NCBI RefSeq assembly: GCF_000585215.1
Contig: NZ_AONC01000085.1
Coordinates: 1-42,838, forward strand
DNA from: Imhoffiella purpurea
Lineage (GTDB): Bacteria; Pseudomonadota; Gammaproteobacteria; Chromatiales; Chromatiaceae
Direction: 5' to 3'
Length of the DNA: 42,838 bases
Both the position numbers and the translations under genes were made by a program. The notes under the pieces were generated by a model. The model was not told the DNA's origin. It was given only the letters and a program-made list of their open reading frames with translations, and made no database searches. Positions 24,520 through 33,624 of the stretch are shown here, piece after piece (positions within the stretch are counted from its first letter, which is position 1; each line of letters begins with the position of its first letter).

Positions 24520-26772
24520 ATGCGTTTTCGCTTTCCAGTCGTCATCATCGACGAGGACTTCCGCTCCGAGAACACGAGCGGTCTCGGCATTCGCGCGCTC
24601 GCCAAGGCGATCGAGAACGAAGGCATGGAGGTGCTCGGCGTCACCAGCTACGGCGACCTCTCCTCCTTCGCTCAGCAGCAGAGCCGCGCCTCCTGCTTCA
24701 TCCTCTCGATCGACGACGAGGAATTCGGCGCCGGCTCGCCCGAGGAGATCCAGGAGGCGCTCGCCACGCTGCGCGAGTTCGTGATCGAGGTCCGGCTGCG
24801 CAACGAGGACATCCCCATCTTCCTCTACGGCGAGACCCGGACATCGCGCCACATCCCGAACGACGTGCTCAAGGAACTGCACGGCTTCATCCACATGTTC
24901 GAGGACACGCCCGAATTCATCGCCCGCTATGTCACCCGCGAGGCACGGGTCTATCTCGACAGCCTGGCGCCGCCCTTCTTCCGCGCCCTCACCCACTATG
25001 CAGCGGACAGCTCCTATTCCTGGCACTGCCCGGGACACTCGGGCGGCGTGGCCTTCCTCAAGAGCCCGCTCGGACAGATGTTCCACCAGTTCTTCGGCGA
25101 GAACCTGCTGCGCGCCGACGTCTGCAACGCCGTCGACGAGCTGGGTCAGCTGCTCGACCACTCGGGCCCCGTGGCGGCCTCGGAGCGCAACGCGGCGCGC
25201 ATCTTCAACTGCGACCATCTGTTCTTCGTCACCAACGGCACCTCGACCTCGAACAAGATCGTCTGGCACTCCACGGTGGCGCCCGACGACATCGTGGTGG
25301 TGGACCGCAACTGTCACAAGTCGATCCTCCACGCCATCATCATGACCGGCGCCATCCCGGTCTTCCTGATGCCGACGCGCAACCACTACGGCATCATCGG
25401 CCCCATCCCGCTCGATGAGTTCCGGCCCGAGAACATCCGCCGCAAGATCGAGGCGAACCCCTTCGCCAAGGACAAGCAGGCGAAGCCGCGCGTGCTGACC
25501 ATCACCCAGAGCACCTACGACGGCATCCTCTACAACGTGGATACCATCAAATCGCTGCTGGACGGCGAGATCCACACCTTGCTGTTCGACGAGGCATGGC
25601 TGCCGCACGCCTCCTTCCACGACTTCTACATCGGCATGCACGCCATCGGCCAGGACCGCCCGCGCTGCGGGGAGTCCATGGTCTTCGCCACCCAGTCGAC
25701 CCACAAGCTGCTGGCCGGACTGTCCCAGGCATCCCAAATCCTGGTTCAGGAATCCGAGTCACGGACCCTCGATCGCGACAGCTTCATCGAGGCCTATCTG
25801 ATGCATTCATCCACCAGCCCGCAATACGCCATCATCGCCTCCTGCGACGTGGCCGCCGCCATGATGGAGCCGCCCGGCGGGACCGCCCTGGTGCACGAAT
25901 CCATCCTCGAGGCGCTCGACTTCCGGCGCGCCATGCGCAAGGTCGACGAGGAGTTCGGGGACGACTGGTGGTTCAAGGTCTGGGGCCCCGAGTATCTGGT
26001 CGAGGAGGAGATCGGAGACCGCGAGGACTGGGTCCTCAAGGCCGGGGACCGGTGGCACGGCTTCGGCGATCTGGCCGACGGATTCAACATGCTGGATCCG
26101 ATCAAGGCGACCGTCATCACCCCCGGCCTGGACGTGGACGGCGAGTTCGCCGAATCGGGCATCCCGGCGGCCATCGTCACCAAGTATCTGGCCGAGCACG
26201 GCATCGTGGTCGAGAAGACGGGTCTCTACTCCTTCTTCATCATGTTCACCATCGGCATCACCAAGGGCCGCTGGAACACCATGGTCACCGAGCTGCAGCA
26301 GTTCAAGGACGACTACGACCGCAACCAGCCGCTGTGGCGCGTGCTGCCCGAGTTCATCCAGGCATTTCCCCGCTACGAGAAGGTCGGACTCCGCGATCTC
26401 TGCGACCAGATCCACGGCATCTACAAGGCCAACGACGTCGCCCGTCTGACCACCGATATGTATCTCTCGGAGATCGTTCCGGCCATGAAGCCGGCCGTCG
26501 CCTTCGCCAGGATGGCGCATCGCGAGATCGACCGGGTCGGCATCGACGAACTCGAGGGCCGCATCACCAGCGTGCTCCTGACCCCCTACCCGCCCGGCAT
26601 CCCGCTGCTGATCCCGGGCGAGTGCTTCAACGCGACCATCGTCCGCTATCTCCAGTTCGCCCGCGAGTTCAACAGCCGCTTCCCCGGCTTCGAGACCGAC
26701 ATCCACGGGCTGGTGAAGGAAACGGTCAACGGCGAGGTGCAGTATTTCGTCGATTGCGTCAAGACGACGTAA
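24520..26772 (+). CDS. Ornithine/lysine/arginine decarboxylase (PLP fold I)
   Basis: The 750-residue enzyme has the inducible bacterial decarboxylase layout: an N-terminal response-regulator-like wing domain (about 1-130), the large PLP domain (about 145-570) and a C-terminal domain. Recognisable segments are HCPGHSGGVAFLKSP, FVTNGTSTSNKI, LLFDEAW and STHKLLAGLSQAS, whose lysine (about residue 392) should bind PLP. PYPPGIPLLIPGE lies near the end. Length is closest to arginine decarboxylase AdiA, though substrate cannot be decided by eye. Next to the carboxyspermidine genes it most simply supplies the diamine, directly from ornithine or by way of agmatine. AGGAG eight bases upstream gives a strong start. 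The heptamer arrays in front may affect expression. Confidence 0.9.
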   Translation: MRFRFPVVIIDEDFRSENTSGLGIRALAKAIENEGMEVLGVTSYGDLSSFAQQQSRASCFILSIDDEEFGAGSPEEIQEALATLREFVIEVRLRNEDIPIFLYGETRTSRHIPNDVLKELHGFIHMFEDTPEFIARYVTREARVYLDSLAPPFFRALTHYAADSSYSWHCPGHSGGVAFLKSPLGQMFHQFFGENLLRADVCNAVDELGQLLDHSGPVAASERNAARIFNCDHLFFVTNGTSTSNKIVWHSTVAPDDIVVVDRNCHKSILHAIIMTGAIPVFLMPTRNHYGIIGPIPLDEFRPENIRRKIEANPFAKDKQAKPRVLTITQSTYDGILYNVDTIKSLLDGEIHTLLFDEAWLPHASFHDFYIGMHAIGQDRPRCGESMVFATQSTHKLLAGLSQASQILVQESESRTLDRDSFIEAYLMHSSTSPQYAIIASCDVAAAMMEPPGGTALVHESILEALDFRRAMRKVDEEFGDDWWFKVWGPEYLVEEEIGDREDWVLKAGDRWHGFGDLADGFNMLDPIKATVITPGLDVDGEFAESGIPAAIVTKYLAEHGIVVEKTGLYSFFIMFTIGITKGRWNTMVTELQQFKDDYDRNQPLWRVLPEFIQAFPRYEKVGLRDLCDQIHGIYKANDVARLTTDMYLSEIVPAMKPAVAFARMAHREIDRVGIDELEGRITSVLLTPYPPGIPLLIPGECFNATIVRYLQFAREFNSRFPGFETDIHGLVKETVNGEVQYFVDCVKTT

Positions 26773-26953
26773 TCGACGATCTGCGGGTCTGTCCGCCCCT
26801 GCGGAGAAAGGGCGACCGAGGCCCGCCAGCCCATCCGCTCTCCGTTGAAAAAGGACGCGTCTGGCCGATGTATATGCGGTATGTCATAGTCATGGCTGGC
26901 CGGACACGTTCCAATTCCGATGCCGTACACCAGCATTGACCGGAGATACGCCG

Positions 26954-27418
26954 ATGGCGAAATTCGTCGAGTGGTCGGATGCATTGAGCGTAGGAATCGA
27001 GGAGATCGATGCCCAGCACAGGGTGCTGGTCGAATTGGTCAACGAAATGCACGACGCGATCCAGGAACATCATGCCAGCGAGGCGATTCACGGCATCCTG
27101 GACAAGCTGGCCGAGTACACCCGCATCCACTTCGCGGTGGAAGAAAGCCTGATGAGAATCCTCGATTACCCGGACTACGAGGTGCACAAGCACCAGCACG
27201 AAGAGCTCATCCGCACGCTCAGGGATCTTCAGGACAAGGTGGCCAGCGGCAAGACCGCCGTCGGCTTCGAGCTGATGCATTTCCTCAAGCTCTGGCTCAC
27301 CAAGCACATCATCGAGAGCGACAAGGAATACGGGTCCTACTTCCTGGCCTCCGGCGTCAGACCGAGATTGAAAAAGAAGTCCTGGGTAGCCCGTCTGTGG
27401 GACGGACTGCACGGGTAA
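26954..27418 (+). CDS. Bacteriohemerythrin
   Basis: The 154-residue protein is a single hemerythrin domain. The iron ligands are visible in order: H in EIDAQHRVLVELVNEMHDAI, HFAVEE (HxxxE), HKHQHEE and HIIESDKEY (HxxxxD). Such proteins bind O2 at a di-iron centre and serve in oxygen storage, sensing or detoxification. The last 20 residues, RPRLKKKSWVARLWDGLHG, add a basic, tryptophan-containing tail absent from minimal members. It could touch the membrane. ATG 26954 is chosen because GGAG lies eight bases upstream, and an in-frame TTG at 26936 was rejected. It stands alone between the polyamine genes and the hydrolase. Confidence 0.93.
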   Translation: MAKFVEWSDALSVGIEEIDAQHRVLVELVNEMHDAIQEHHASEAIHGILDKLAEYTRIHFAVEESLMRILDYPDYEVHKHQHEELIRTLRDLQDKVASGKTAVGFELMHFLKLWLTKHIIESDKEYGSYFLASGVRPRLKKKSWVARLWDGLHG

Positions 27419-27522
27419 GCGTATCTGCACACGACAAGACGCCCCCCCGGCCGGCGGCGGTCGCTCGACCGGACGGCACTCGAAACGCTCGCACGATCTC
27501 AGACCAGCTGGAGGCCCGAGCC

Positions 27523-28623
27523 ATGTCCATGCTCCTGACCGTTCTGGGCAGCACCCTCGCCTACATCGTCCAGACATCGATCTGCACCCTGTTCGGCGGG
27601 TTGCGCCCGAAGCCACCGGCGATGCCGGATTACAGCGCTGTCTATAGCTCGCCGGAGTTCGGCGTCGAGACCCACGGCGATTGTCAGGCCGGAACCTACA
27701 TCGAGGTCTATCGGCCGGCGACGCCCTTCCTCGGCGACAACGGGCGCCCCAAGGCGGTGATCTTTCTGCACGGGTTCGCGCTCGGCGCCTCGCAGATCTA
27801 CCGCGCGCATCTGGAGCATCTGGTCAAACAAGGCTACAGCGTCTTCTACCCCAACTACCAGACCGGTTTCTGCCACTTCCCGGACAGCGGACTCATGACC
27901 GTCGCGGAACTGCTCGACGAGATCTTCGGGGACGGGATCATCCCCTCGCAGGAGAAATGGCTCGAGAACGCCCTGGCAAGCGTGGCCGATGCCTTCGCCC
28001 GATCCGGGTTCGGTCCCGGCCAGCCGGTGGACACCTACGTCTACGGCCACTCGCTGGGAGGGCTGTTCGCGCTCAGCTGGCCCTACTACGTGCGGCAGAA
28101 GGGCTATCCGGACAACCTGCTGCCGCTGCAGGTGCTCACCGCCGACCCGATACCCAGCACCTCCGCCGCGTCGGCCCCCGGGAAGATGGGAAAGGCGCTG
28201 AACAGCCTCGCCGACGAGGTGGATATCCGCGTCACGGGTACCGCCCTGACCATGCCGGTCGCCATCCTTCACGGCGACTCGGACTGGATCGTGCCCAAGG
28301 ACCAGTGGGACACGCCCTTCGGCTACATCGCCACCGAGCAGAAACGCATGTTCCTGTCCCATACCGACACCCACGGCTGTCCGGGCCACTTCGCCAACCA
28401 CGAGCAGGCCACCGACGACACCAGCTTCTTCCCGCCCCTGCTCGCGCAGCTGATGCTCGACGGCGTCGGCACTCAAGACGACCTGGACTGGCGCTACCTC
28501 TGGTCCGCGCTCGACCGGGTCATCCGCAACGGCGAGCGGGCCGACCAGCTCGTCTTCGACATGGGCGCCTGGTCCGACGGCCGTCCGGTGAACCCGGTCA
28601 GCGTCTATCTCTCCGGCGGCTGA
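27523..28623 (+). CDS. Exported alpha/beta hydrolase
   Basis: The 366-residue protein has a hydrophobic N-terminus (about 4-25, signal or anchor) and a clear alpha/beta-hydrolase core. It has the oxyanion strand AVIFLHGFALG, the nucleophile elbow GHSLGG (Ser near 177), an acid candidate in ILHGDSDWIVP and a histidine candidate in DTHGCPGHF. It probably cleaves an ester outside the cytoplasm, with substrate unknown. GGAGG eight bases before ATG 27523 sets the start. It lies 104 bases after the hemerythrin gene. A compact GC hairpin follows the stop. There is no lipase-type lid or other added domain to narrow the function. Confidence 0.85.
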   Translation: MSMLLTVLGSTLAYIVQTSICTLFGGLRPKPPAMPDYSAVYSSPEFGVETHGDCQAGTYIEVYRPATPFLGDNGRPKAVIFLHGFALGASQIYRAHLEHLVKQGYSVFYPNYQTGFCHFPDSGLMTVAELLDEIFGDGIIPSQEKWLENALASVADAFARSGFGPGQPVDTYVYGHSLGGLFALSWPYYVRQKGYPDNLLPLQVLTADPIPSTSAASAPGKMGKALNSLADEVDIRVTGTALTMPVAILHGDSDWIVPKDQWDTPFGYIATEQKRMFLSHTDTHGCPGHFANHEQATDDTSFFPPLLAQLMLDGVGTQDDLDWRYLWSALDRVIRNGERADQLVFDMGAWSDGRPVNPVSVYLSGG

Positions 28624-28640
28624 TCCGGGGCGCCTGCCCT

Positions 28641-28658
28641 CGCCGCCGGGCGGCGGCG
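28641..28658 (+). terminator. GC hairpin after the hydrolase gene
   Basis: CGCCGCC (28641-28647) pairs with GGCGGCG (28652-28658) over a 4-base loop, 17 bases after the stop codon. No T-run follows. Confidence 0.45.
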
Positions 28659-28694
28659 GAGATGCTCAGAGGCTGCCTGAAAACCTGGTCCGAA

Positions 28695-28759
28695 GATTTG
28701 GTCCGCACAGCGGACCCTACCGAGGCGTGGATTGTAGGGTCCGCTGTGCGGACCAAATC
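28695..28759. repeat. Nested palindromic repeat (REP/MITE-like)
   Basis: Bases 28695-28720 and 28734-28759 are perfect 26-base inverted copies around a 13-base spacer. Each arm is itself a small hairpin (GGTCCGC, ACA, GCGGACC). Outside the arms, GAGGCTGCCTGAA (from 28669) and, on the other strand, GAGACGCCGTCTGAA (28773-28787) look like imperfect terminal repeats. The element therefore may span about 28667-28790 and touch the stop codon of the next gene. Similar hairpins are scattered in many proteobacterial genomes. Confidence 0.75.
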
Positions 28760-28787
28760 GCTAGATGCGGGGACTTCAGACGGCGTC

Positions 28788-29594
28788 TCAAAACGCGAAG
28801 GTGACGCCGGTGGCGATGCCCGCCTGACGCACGTCGTACAGGAAATCGTCCTCTTCGTAGTCGACCTTGACCCAGCGGTAGCCCAGGCTCGCCGAGATGG
28901 TGTCGGTGAAGCGGTATCCGAGCCCGAGATAGAGATCCGCCGTGACGTCCGAGCCGATCCCGAAACCGCCGACATAGGCCCATCCCCGGGCGAAAACCTT
29001 GGCACCGAGATCGGCGTCTCCGCTGGCGCCGACGATCGGATCGACCCAGGTCTCATCGTTGGTGATCCGGCGTCCGCGCAGCAGGCCGCTGGAGAGTTCG
29101 AGGTCCGTATCCACGGACCAGAGCCGTAAGCCGCCTCCGAGACGCACACGGGTGCGTCCGTCGTCGTGCACCAGATAGCTTGCGAGTGCGGAGAAGATCA
29201 GGCTCGTGGAGCGCAGCCGCTCGCGGTCGAACAGCGGCTGCAGCGATCGGCTGTCCGCCTGGGTCTCCACGTACTGAAGGTCCGCCGCGAGCTGCAAACG
29301 ATCCCGGCTCGCGGTGAAGAGCAGCATGCCCGAGGGTTCGAGATCGTCGAAGATATCGCCGAAGCTCATATCGACGTCCGCCGCCGGCAGGCCGGGAAGC
29401 GTGGCGGTCTTTCCCTCGATACCGGCGGCCCAGAAATAGGGCGAGATCGAAAAGGCCCAGTCGTCCGCCCGCGCCTCCATGGTCATGATGCTGGCCATGA
29501 GCGCGAACGCCGCTCCCGCCGCGCGGGCTAGAACGGCACCTGTGTGTCCAGGCCGGCTGTACTGAGTATGAATGCGATCGGTATTGGTGTTCAT
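28788..29594 (-). CDS. Outer-membrane beta-barrel protein
   Basis: The 268-residue protein has a long signal region with cleavage near ARA-DDW. It continues with alternating beta strands of the barrel type (WAFSISPYFWAAGIEGKTA, LYLGLGYRFTDTISASLGYR) and ends in phenylalanine (VTFAF), the usual BAM-recognition signal. No named porin family was recognised. It is divergently arranged to the AraC-type regulator, and the 19-base motif at 29707-29725 lies 112 bases before its start in the same relative orientation as the copy in front of 31006. Regulation by that AraC protein is therefore likely. A lone GAGGA about ten bases upstream supports ATG 29594. Confidence 0.82.
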   Translation of the reverse strand: MNTNTDRIHTQYSRPGHTGAVLARAAGAAFALMASIMTMEARADDWAFSISPYFWAAGIEGKTATLPGLPAADVDMSFGDIFDDLEPSGMLLFTASRDRLQLAADLQYVETQADSRSLQPLFDRERLRSTSLIFSALASYLVHDDGRTRVRLGGGLRLWSVDTDLELSSGLLRGRRITNDETWVDPIVGASGDADLGAKVFARGWAYVGGFGIGSDVTADLYLGLGYRFTDTISASLGYRWVKVDYEEDDFLYDVRQAGIATGVTFAF

Positions 29595-29706
29595 GCGCTG
29601 TCGGTCCTCGTGTTCGACACGGTCAGATCGATGGTTGCGTCAGCTGTGGCAAGCGCGAGCGATGACGGCATCCGGGCGCACGATCCTAGCCCGAGCAAGG
29701 ACTTGG

Positions 29707-29725
29707 CGCCTGTCATCTGGTGCCA
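29707..29725 (-). promoter_or_regulatory. Operator-like 19-base motif, left copy
   Basis: On the minus strand the sequence is TGGCACCAGATGACAGGCG, identical to 30855-30873 on the plus strand. It lies 112 bases before the barrel gene at 29594 and 46 bases before the AraC-type gene. A second, looser block CTTGCTCGGGCTAGG (minus strand, 29685-29699) follows it, as at the other site. The most likely reader is the AraC-type regulator between the two copies. Confidence 0.7.
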
Positions 29726-29771
29726 TCGGCCTGCAGAGACTATCTTATGCGGACACACTCGGGATTGAAGG

Positions 29772-30782
29772 ATGCCTATCCTGAAAACCGCATCGCCATC
29801 CATACCTGTGACGCGAGCGCTCATGCTTTCACCCTGGGTGGACTATCTGCACATCCAGGGCGCGCCGGTCGATACGCTGCTGGAGCGCTCCGGAATCCGG
29901 CCCGAGATGCTCCGCCACCCCAACGCCGCCCTCCCGCTCAGAAAGGCGCTCCACTGGATCGAGCTGGCATGCCACTCGCTCGGGACCGAGCATATCGGTT
30001 TGGAGATCGGTGGTACCACCTCGAACGAGGATCTGGGGCACTATGGCCGAGCGCTCTCGAGCGCGCTCACGCTCTACGACTACATCAATCAGGGAATAGC
30101 GCTCTACGGAACCGTGGTCGTGGGTCAATCCTTCTGGCTGAGCGGACACGGAAACCAGGCGCGAATCAATCTGGGGGCGCCCTGGGAGCCGGGACTCGGC
30201 GACTATCAGACCTATCTGAACTCCTTCGCCATCACCATCGCGAACATCCGACGATTCGCCGGACCGGATTGGCGGCCGACCGAGATCGGCTTCGGCTTCG
30301 ACGCCCGGGAGGCTCCACCCGTGGCCGAATTCTTCGATTCGGCACGAGTCCTCCATCGGCCGGGTCAAACCTATATCGAGTTCCCGCGGGAGCTGCTCGG
30401 TTTGAGCGGGTTTCGTGGAGCGACGTCCGAACGGCCCACCAGTCTCGAACGGCTGCCGACGGACTTGGCCGGGCTGGCGGAGCTTCAGATCCAGTCGCTG
30501 CTGTGCGGACAGACCGTGCCGATCGATCTGGTCGCGGAGTCCCTGGGAACGAGCCGGCGCAGTCTTCAGCGCGGCCTCGCGGCCCAAGGGGTCAGCTACT
30601 CGGATCTGCTGTCCGGGGTGCGGATCCGCCGCGCCGCGCAGTGGCTGGAAGACACCGACAAGCCCGTAATGGAGATCGCGCTCGATCTGGGATACTCGGA
30701 CGCCTCCAACTTCACCCGCGCCTTCCGCCGCCAGACCGGCGTATCGCCGAAGGCATTCCGGGACGCCGCCGCAAGCGTCTGA
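29772..30782 (+). CDS. AraC-family transcriptional regulator
   Basis: The 336-residue regulator has an N-terminal effector-binding domain of the arabinose-binding-like type (about 25-205, including LGHYGRALSSALTLYDYINQ). The C-terminal AraC DNA-binding domain (about 240-330) has its first helix-turn-helix at VAESLGTSRRSLQRGLAAQG and its second at IALDLGYSDASNFTRAFRRQTGVSP. It sits between two outer-membrane genes that each have the same 19-base motif upstream, so it probably activates both and perhaps itself. The effector is unknown. The start is uncertain: GAAGG touches ATG 29772 directly, and a later ATG at 29823 would shorten the protein by 17 residues. Confidence 0.92.
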   Translation: MPILKTASPSIPVTRALMLSPWVDYLHIQGAPVDTLLERSGIRPEMLRHPNAALPLRKALHWIELACHSLGTEHIGLEIGGTTSNEDLGHYGRALSSALTLYDYINQGIALYGTVVVGQSFWLSGHGNQARINLGAPWEPGLGDYQTYLNSFAITIANIRRFAGPDWRPTEIGFGFDAREAPPVAEFFDSARVLHRPGQTYIEFPRELLGLSGFRGATSERPTSLERLPTDLAGLAELQIQSLLCGQTVPIDLVAESLGTSRRSLQRGLAAQGVSYSDLLSGVRIRRAAQWLEDTDKPVMEIALDLGYSDASNFTRAFRRQTGVSPKAFRDAAASV

Positions 30783-30854
30783 GACCCGCATCGAGCCCGA
30801 GCCTGGTGTGTCGGCGCCCGGCAGTTCGCGAACGTCCCGCAGTCCGCCGGCAAC

Positions 30855-30873
30855 TGGCACCAGATGACAGGCG
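30855..30873 (+). promoter_or_regulatory. Operator-like 19-base motif, right copy
   Basis: TGGCACCAGATGACAGGCG is identical to the minus-strand copy at 29707-29725. It is 132 bases before the barrel gene at 31006. A related block CTCGCTGGGCGAGG follows at 30877-30890, and CATACT at 30892-30897 is a possible -10. Confidence 0.7.
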
Positions 30874-31005
30874 ACGCTCGCTGGGCGAGGCCATACTAGC
30901 CCGCAGCCGGACCAGCCCACGAAGATTCGCCCCGGCATCGCACGACCGACAATAACCTCCCCGTGCGCGGATACCGCGCCGACAAGCGGCATGAAGGAGG
31001 AGCGG

Positions 31006-31812
31006 ATGCACTGGAAGGACGCATTGAAAACCTTGCTCTGGGTGGTGCTAACCCTAGGGGTGGCCGGACGGGCCGTCTCGCAGGACGCCGATCTCGCCCA
31101 GGAGCTGACCAATCCACTGGCCGATCTGGTCACCGTCCCCATCCAGATGAATCTGGACCGTGGGATCGGCCCCGAGGACGACGGATCCAAGCTCACCACC
31201 AATATCCAGCCGGTGATCCCATTCCACCTCGGCAGCGACTGGAACCTCATCACCCGCACCATCGTACCCCTGGTCCATCAGGACGATCTGATTCCGGATG
31301 CGGGCTCCCAGTTCGGTCTGGGGGACATCAATCTCACCCTCTTCTTCTCCCCGAAACGGCCCACCGCCGGCGGTCTCACCTGGGGCCTGGGTCCGGTCGT
31401 TCTGCTGCCCACCGCGACCGATTCCCCGATCGGTGCCAGGAAGTGGGGGGCGGGTCCGGCCGGGGTCGCTCTGGTGCTCCGCGGGCCTTGGACGGCCGGG
31501 GTGCTGGCGAACCATATCTGGTCCTTCGCCGGAGACGATGACCGCTCGGACATCAGCAACAGCTTCGTCCAGCCCTTCGTCGCCTACACCTGGCCGAGCG
31601 CCTGGACCCTCTCGGTGCAGTCCGAGTCGAGCTACGACTGGGAGAGGGAGCAATGGTCGGTACCGGTCAACCTGGCGCTCTCCAAGCTGGTCAGGCTCGG
31701 CAGACTGCCGGTCAGCCTGCAGGGCGGCGTCGGCTATTGGGCCGAATCGCCCGACGCGGGGCCGGAGGGCTTTCGATTCAGGCTGCAAGCGAACCTTGTG
31801 CTGCCGAAATAG
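31006..31812 (+). CDS. Outer-membrane barrel protein (phenol-MetA/transporter-like)
   Basis: The 268-residue exported protein has a signal peptide (cleavage near AVS-QDA). It has amphipathic strands typical of the large family annotated as transporter or MetA-pathway outer-membrane protein: VTVPIQMNLDRGIG, TNIQPVIPFHL, GLGDINLTLFFSP, WGLGPVVLLPTATD. Substrate is unknown. The start is 31006 because AAGGAGG lies five bases before it. The ATG at 30991 overlaps that site and was rejected. It is the first gene of a seven-gene rightward series with short gaps, and its promoter region holds the right copy of the 19-base motif. Confidence 0.8.
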   Translation: MHWKDALKTLLWVVLTLGVAGRAVSQDADLAQELTNPLADLVTVPIQMNLDRGIGPEDDGSKLTTNIQPVIPFHLGSDWNLITRTIVPLVHQDDLIPDAGSQFGLGDINLTLFFSPKRPTAGGLTWGLGPVVLLPTATDSPIGARKWGAGPAGVALVLRGPWTAGVLANHIWSFAGDDDRSDISNSFVQPFVAYTWPSAWTLSVQSESSYDWEREQWSVPVNLALSKLVRLGRLPVSLQGGVGYWAESPDAGPEGFRFRLQANLVLPK

Positions 31813-31905
31813 CGCCGCATTCGGGCGAGGCGAAGCACGTCACCTTGCGATCTGGACTCTGATTCGACCCCGCAACCCGAGCCGCTGGTGATGACAGGAG
31901 ACCTT

Positions 31906-33624
31906 ATGCAATCCGGAACAAAGCACGTACACCTATCGGCCGCGGCATGCTCAGCATTGATGTTGCTGGCCGTGATCGACGTCCATGCCCAGGACATGGC
32001 CCCCCAACCGCCCCGACTGGTTCTTCAGATCACTGTCGATCAGCTCAGGGGGGACATGCCCGCATCGGTCCGTAACCGTTGGGGAAAGGGCGGCTTCCGA
32101 TACCTGTATGACAACGGCGTCGTCTACGAGAACGCCCATCACCGCCATGCCAACACCGAAACCGTGGTGGGGCATGCGACGCTGGCCACGGGCGCGGACC
32201 CGGCCGAGCACGGCATGATCGCCAACATCTGGTTCGACAAGGAACTCGGGCGGCTGGTCTACAACATCGAAGACGACCGCTATGCGCTGGTCGGCGACGG
32301 CGGCGGAGTGGACAAGGACGTCGAGCTCGATCCCACACAGAAGGTGGCAGGGACTGACGGCCGGTCCCCGGCAAACATCCTGACCACCACCCTCGGCGAC
32401 GAACTGGCGTTGCGCACCAATGGCGAAGCCAAGATCTTCGGCGTATCGGTCAAGGACCGCGGCGCGGTCACCATGGCCGGCCATGCGGGCAAGGCCTTCT
32501 GGTTCTCCAAAGCCAAAGGGGAGTTCGTGACCAGCACCTATTACTACGATGCCTATCCCCCATGGGTGGACGAGTGGAACCGGAAGCGGCTCCCCCTGGC
32601 CTATGCGGGAACGAGCTGGGAGCTGACGAATGACCGGTCGACCTACACCTACGGCGACTTCGACGACATGCCCTGGGAAACCGATGTCGCCGGTTTTGGG
32701 AGGGTGTTCCCGCATCCTTTCGGCCAGGCCGACAGCGATCTCTTCACCTCGCTGCTGACCACCAGCCCGGTCGGGGACGAACTGACACTGGAATTCGCCA
32801 AGGCCCTGATGATCGGAGAAGAACTGGGGCAGGACGAGGTGCCGGATTATCTGTCCGTCAGCTTCTCCTCGACGGACTACATCGGGCACATCTTCGGTCC
32901 CGCCAGCCTGGAAAGCGAAGACAACCTGCTGCGCCTCGACAAGACCCTGTCGGAACTCTTGACCTTCGTCGACCAGCAGGTCGGCCTCGACCACACCCTC
33001 ATCCTGCTCTCCGCCGATCACGGCGCGGCCGAAGCCCCGGCCCAGCTGAACCAGTTCGGCATCGATGCCCGGATCTTCGATCCCGACACGCTGGACAAGG
33101 AAGAGGCGATCGAAACCGTCAAAGCCAAGTACGGTATTGCCCAGGGGCTGATCTCGGGATTCGATCATCCCTACATCTACCTGAATCATGACGTTCTCCG
33201 CGAGCATGAGCTGGATGCCGACGAGGTATCCCGCACCATCGCGTCCGTGCTCACCCGATTCGACGGCGTGGCCTACGCGGTGCCGAGCATCGACCTGGTC
33301 GAGGGGAAGATGCCGGATACCCGGCTCTACCGGCAGATCCTGAACAACTTCAACCCGAAACGCTCCGGCGACATCTACCTCGTTCTCGAACCCCAATGGT
33401 TCGTCGCCGATTTCGACGGGTTGACCGTAACCAGCACGCATGGCTCGCCATGGCGCTATGACACCTTTGTTCCAATCATCTTCGCCGGCAACGGCCTGGC
33501 CCCGAAGACCCTGTTCAGGGAGGTTCAGACCGTCGACATCGCTCTGACGCTGGCGAAATACCTGGGGATCAAGGCGCCTTCCGGCGCAACCGGAACGCCG
33601 CTTATCGAAGTGCTCAATCAGTGA
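31906..33624 (+). CDS. Exported PafA-like alkaline phosphatase/phosphodiesterase
   Basis: The 572-residue protein has a signal peptide (cleavage near VHA-QDM) and the alkaline phosphatase superfamily core. Metal and catalytic residues are visible: D45 in TVDQLRGD, a threonine nucleophile in NTETVVGH (84 or 86) followed by ADPAEHGMIAN, D and H in SSTDYIGH (about 324-328), DHG in LSADHGAAE (about 370) and H in STHGSPW (about 511). This order matches PafA-type phosphate-irrepressible phosphatases. It should hydrolyse phosphate esters in the periplasm. AGGAG five bases before ATG 31906 sets the start. It lies in the AraC-linked cassette and has no Pho box, so it is probably not controlled by phosphate starvation. 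Confidence 0.88.
   Translation: MQSGTKHVHLSAAACSALMLLAVIDVHAQDMAPQPPRLVLQITVDQLRGDMPASVRNRWGKGGFRYLYDNGVVYENAHHRHANTETVVGHATLATGADPAEHGMIANIWFDKELGRLVYNIEDDRYALVGDGGGVDKDVELDPTQKVAGTDGRSPANILTTTLGDELALRTNGEAKIFGVSVKDRGAVTMAGHAGKAFWFSKAKGEFVTSTYYYDAYPPWVDEWNRKRLPLAYAGTSWELTNDRSTYTYGDFDDMPWETDVAGFGRVFPHPFGQADSDLFTSLLTTSPVGDELTLEFAKALMIGEELGQDEVPDYLSVSFSSTDYIGHIFGPASLESEDNLLRLDKTLSELLTFVDQQVGLDHTLILLSADHGAAEAPAQLNQFGIDARIFDPDTLDKEEAIETVKAKYGIAQGLISGFDHPYIYLNHDVLREHELDADEVSRTIASVLTRFDGVAYAVPSIDLVEGKMPDTRLYRQILNNFNPKRSGDIYLVLEPQWFVADFDGLTVTSTHGSPWRYDTFVPIIFAGNGLAPKTLFREVQTVDIALTLAKYLGIKAPSGATGTPLIEVLNQ

Noticed and set aside
30855-30873. Sigma-54 promoter (TGGCAC start of the 19-base motif)
   Set aside because: The -12 TTGC element is missing at the required spacing, and an exact second copy beside an AraC gene fits an operator better.
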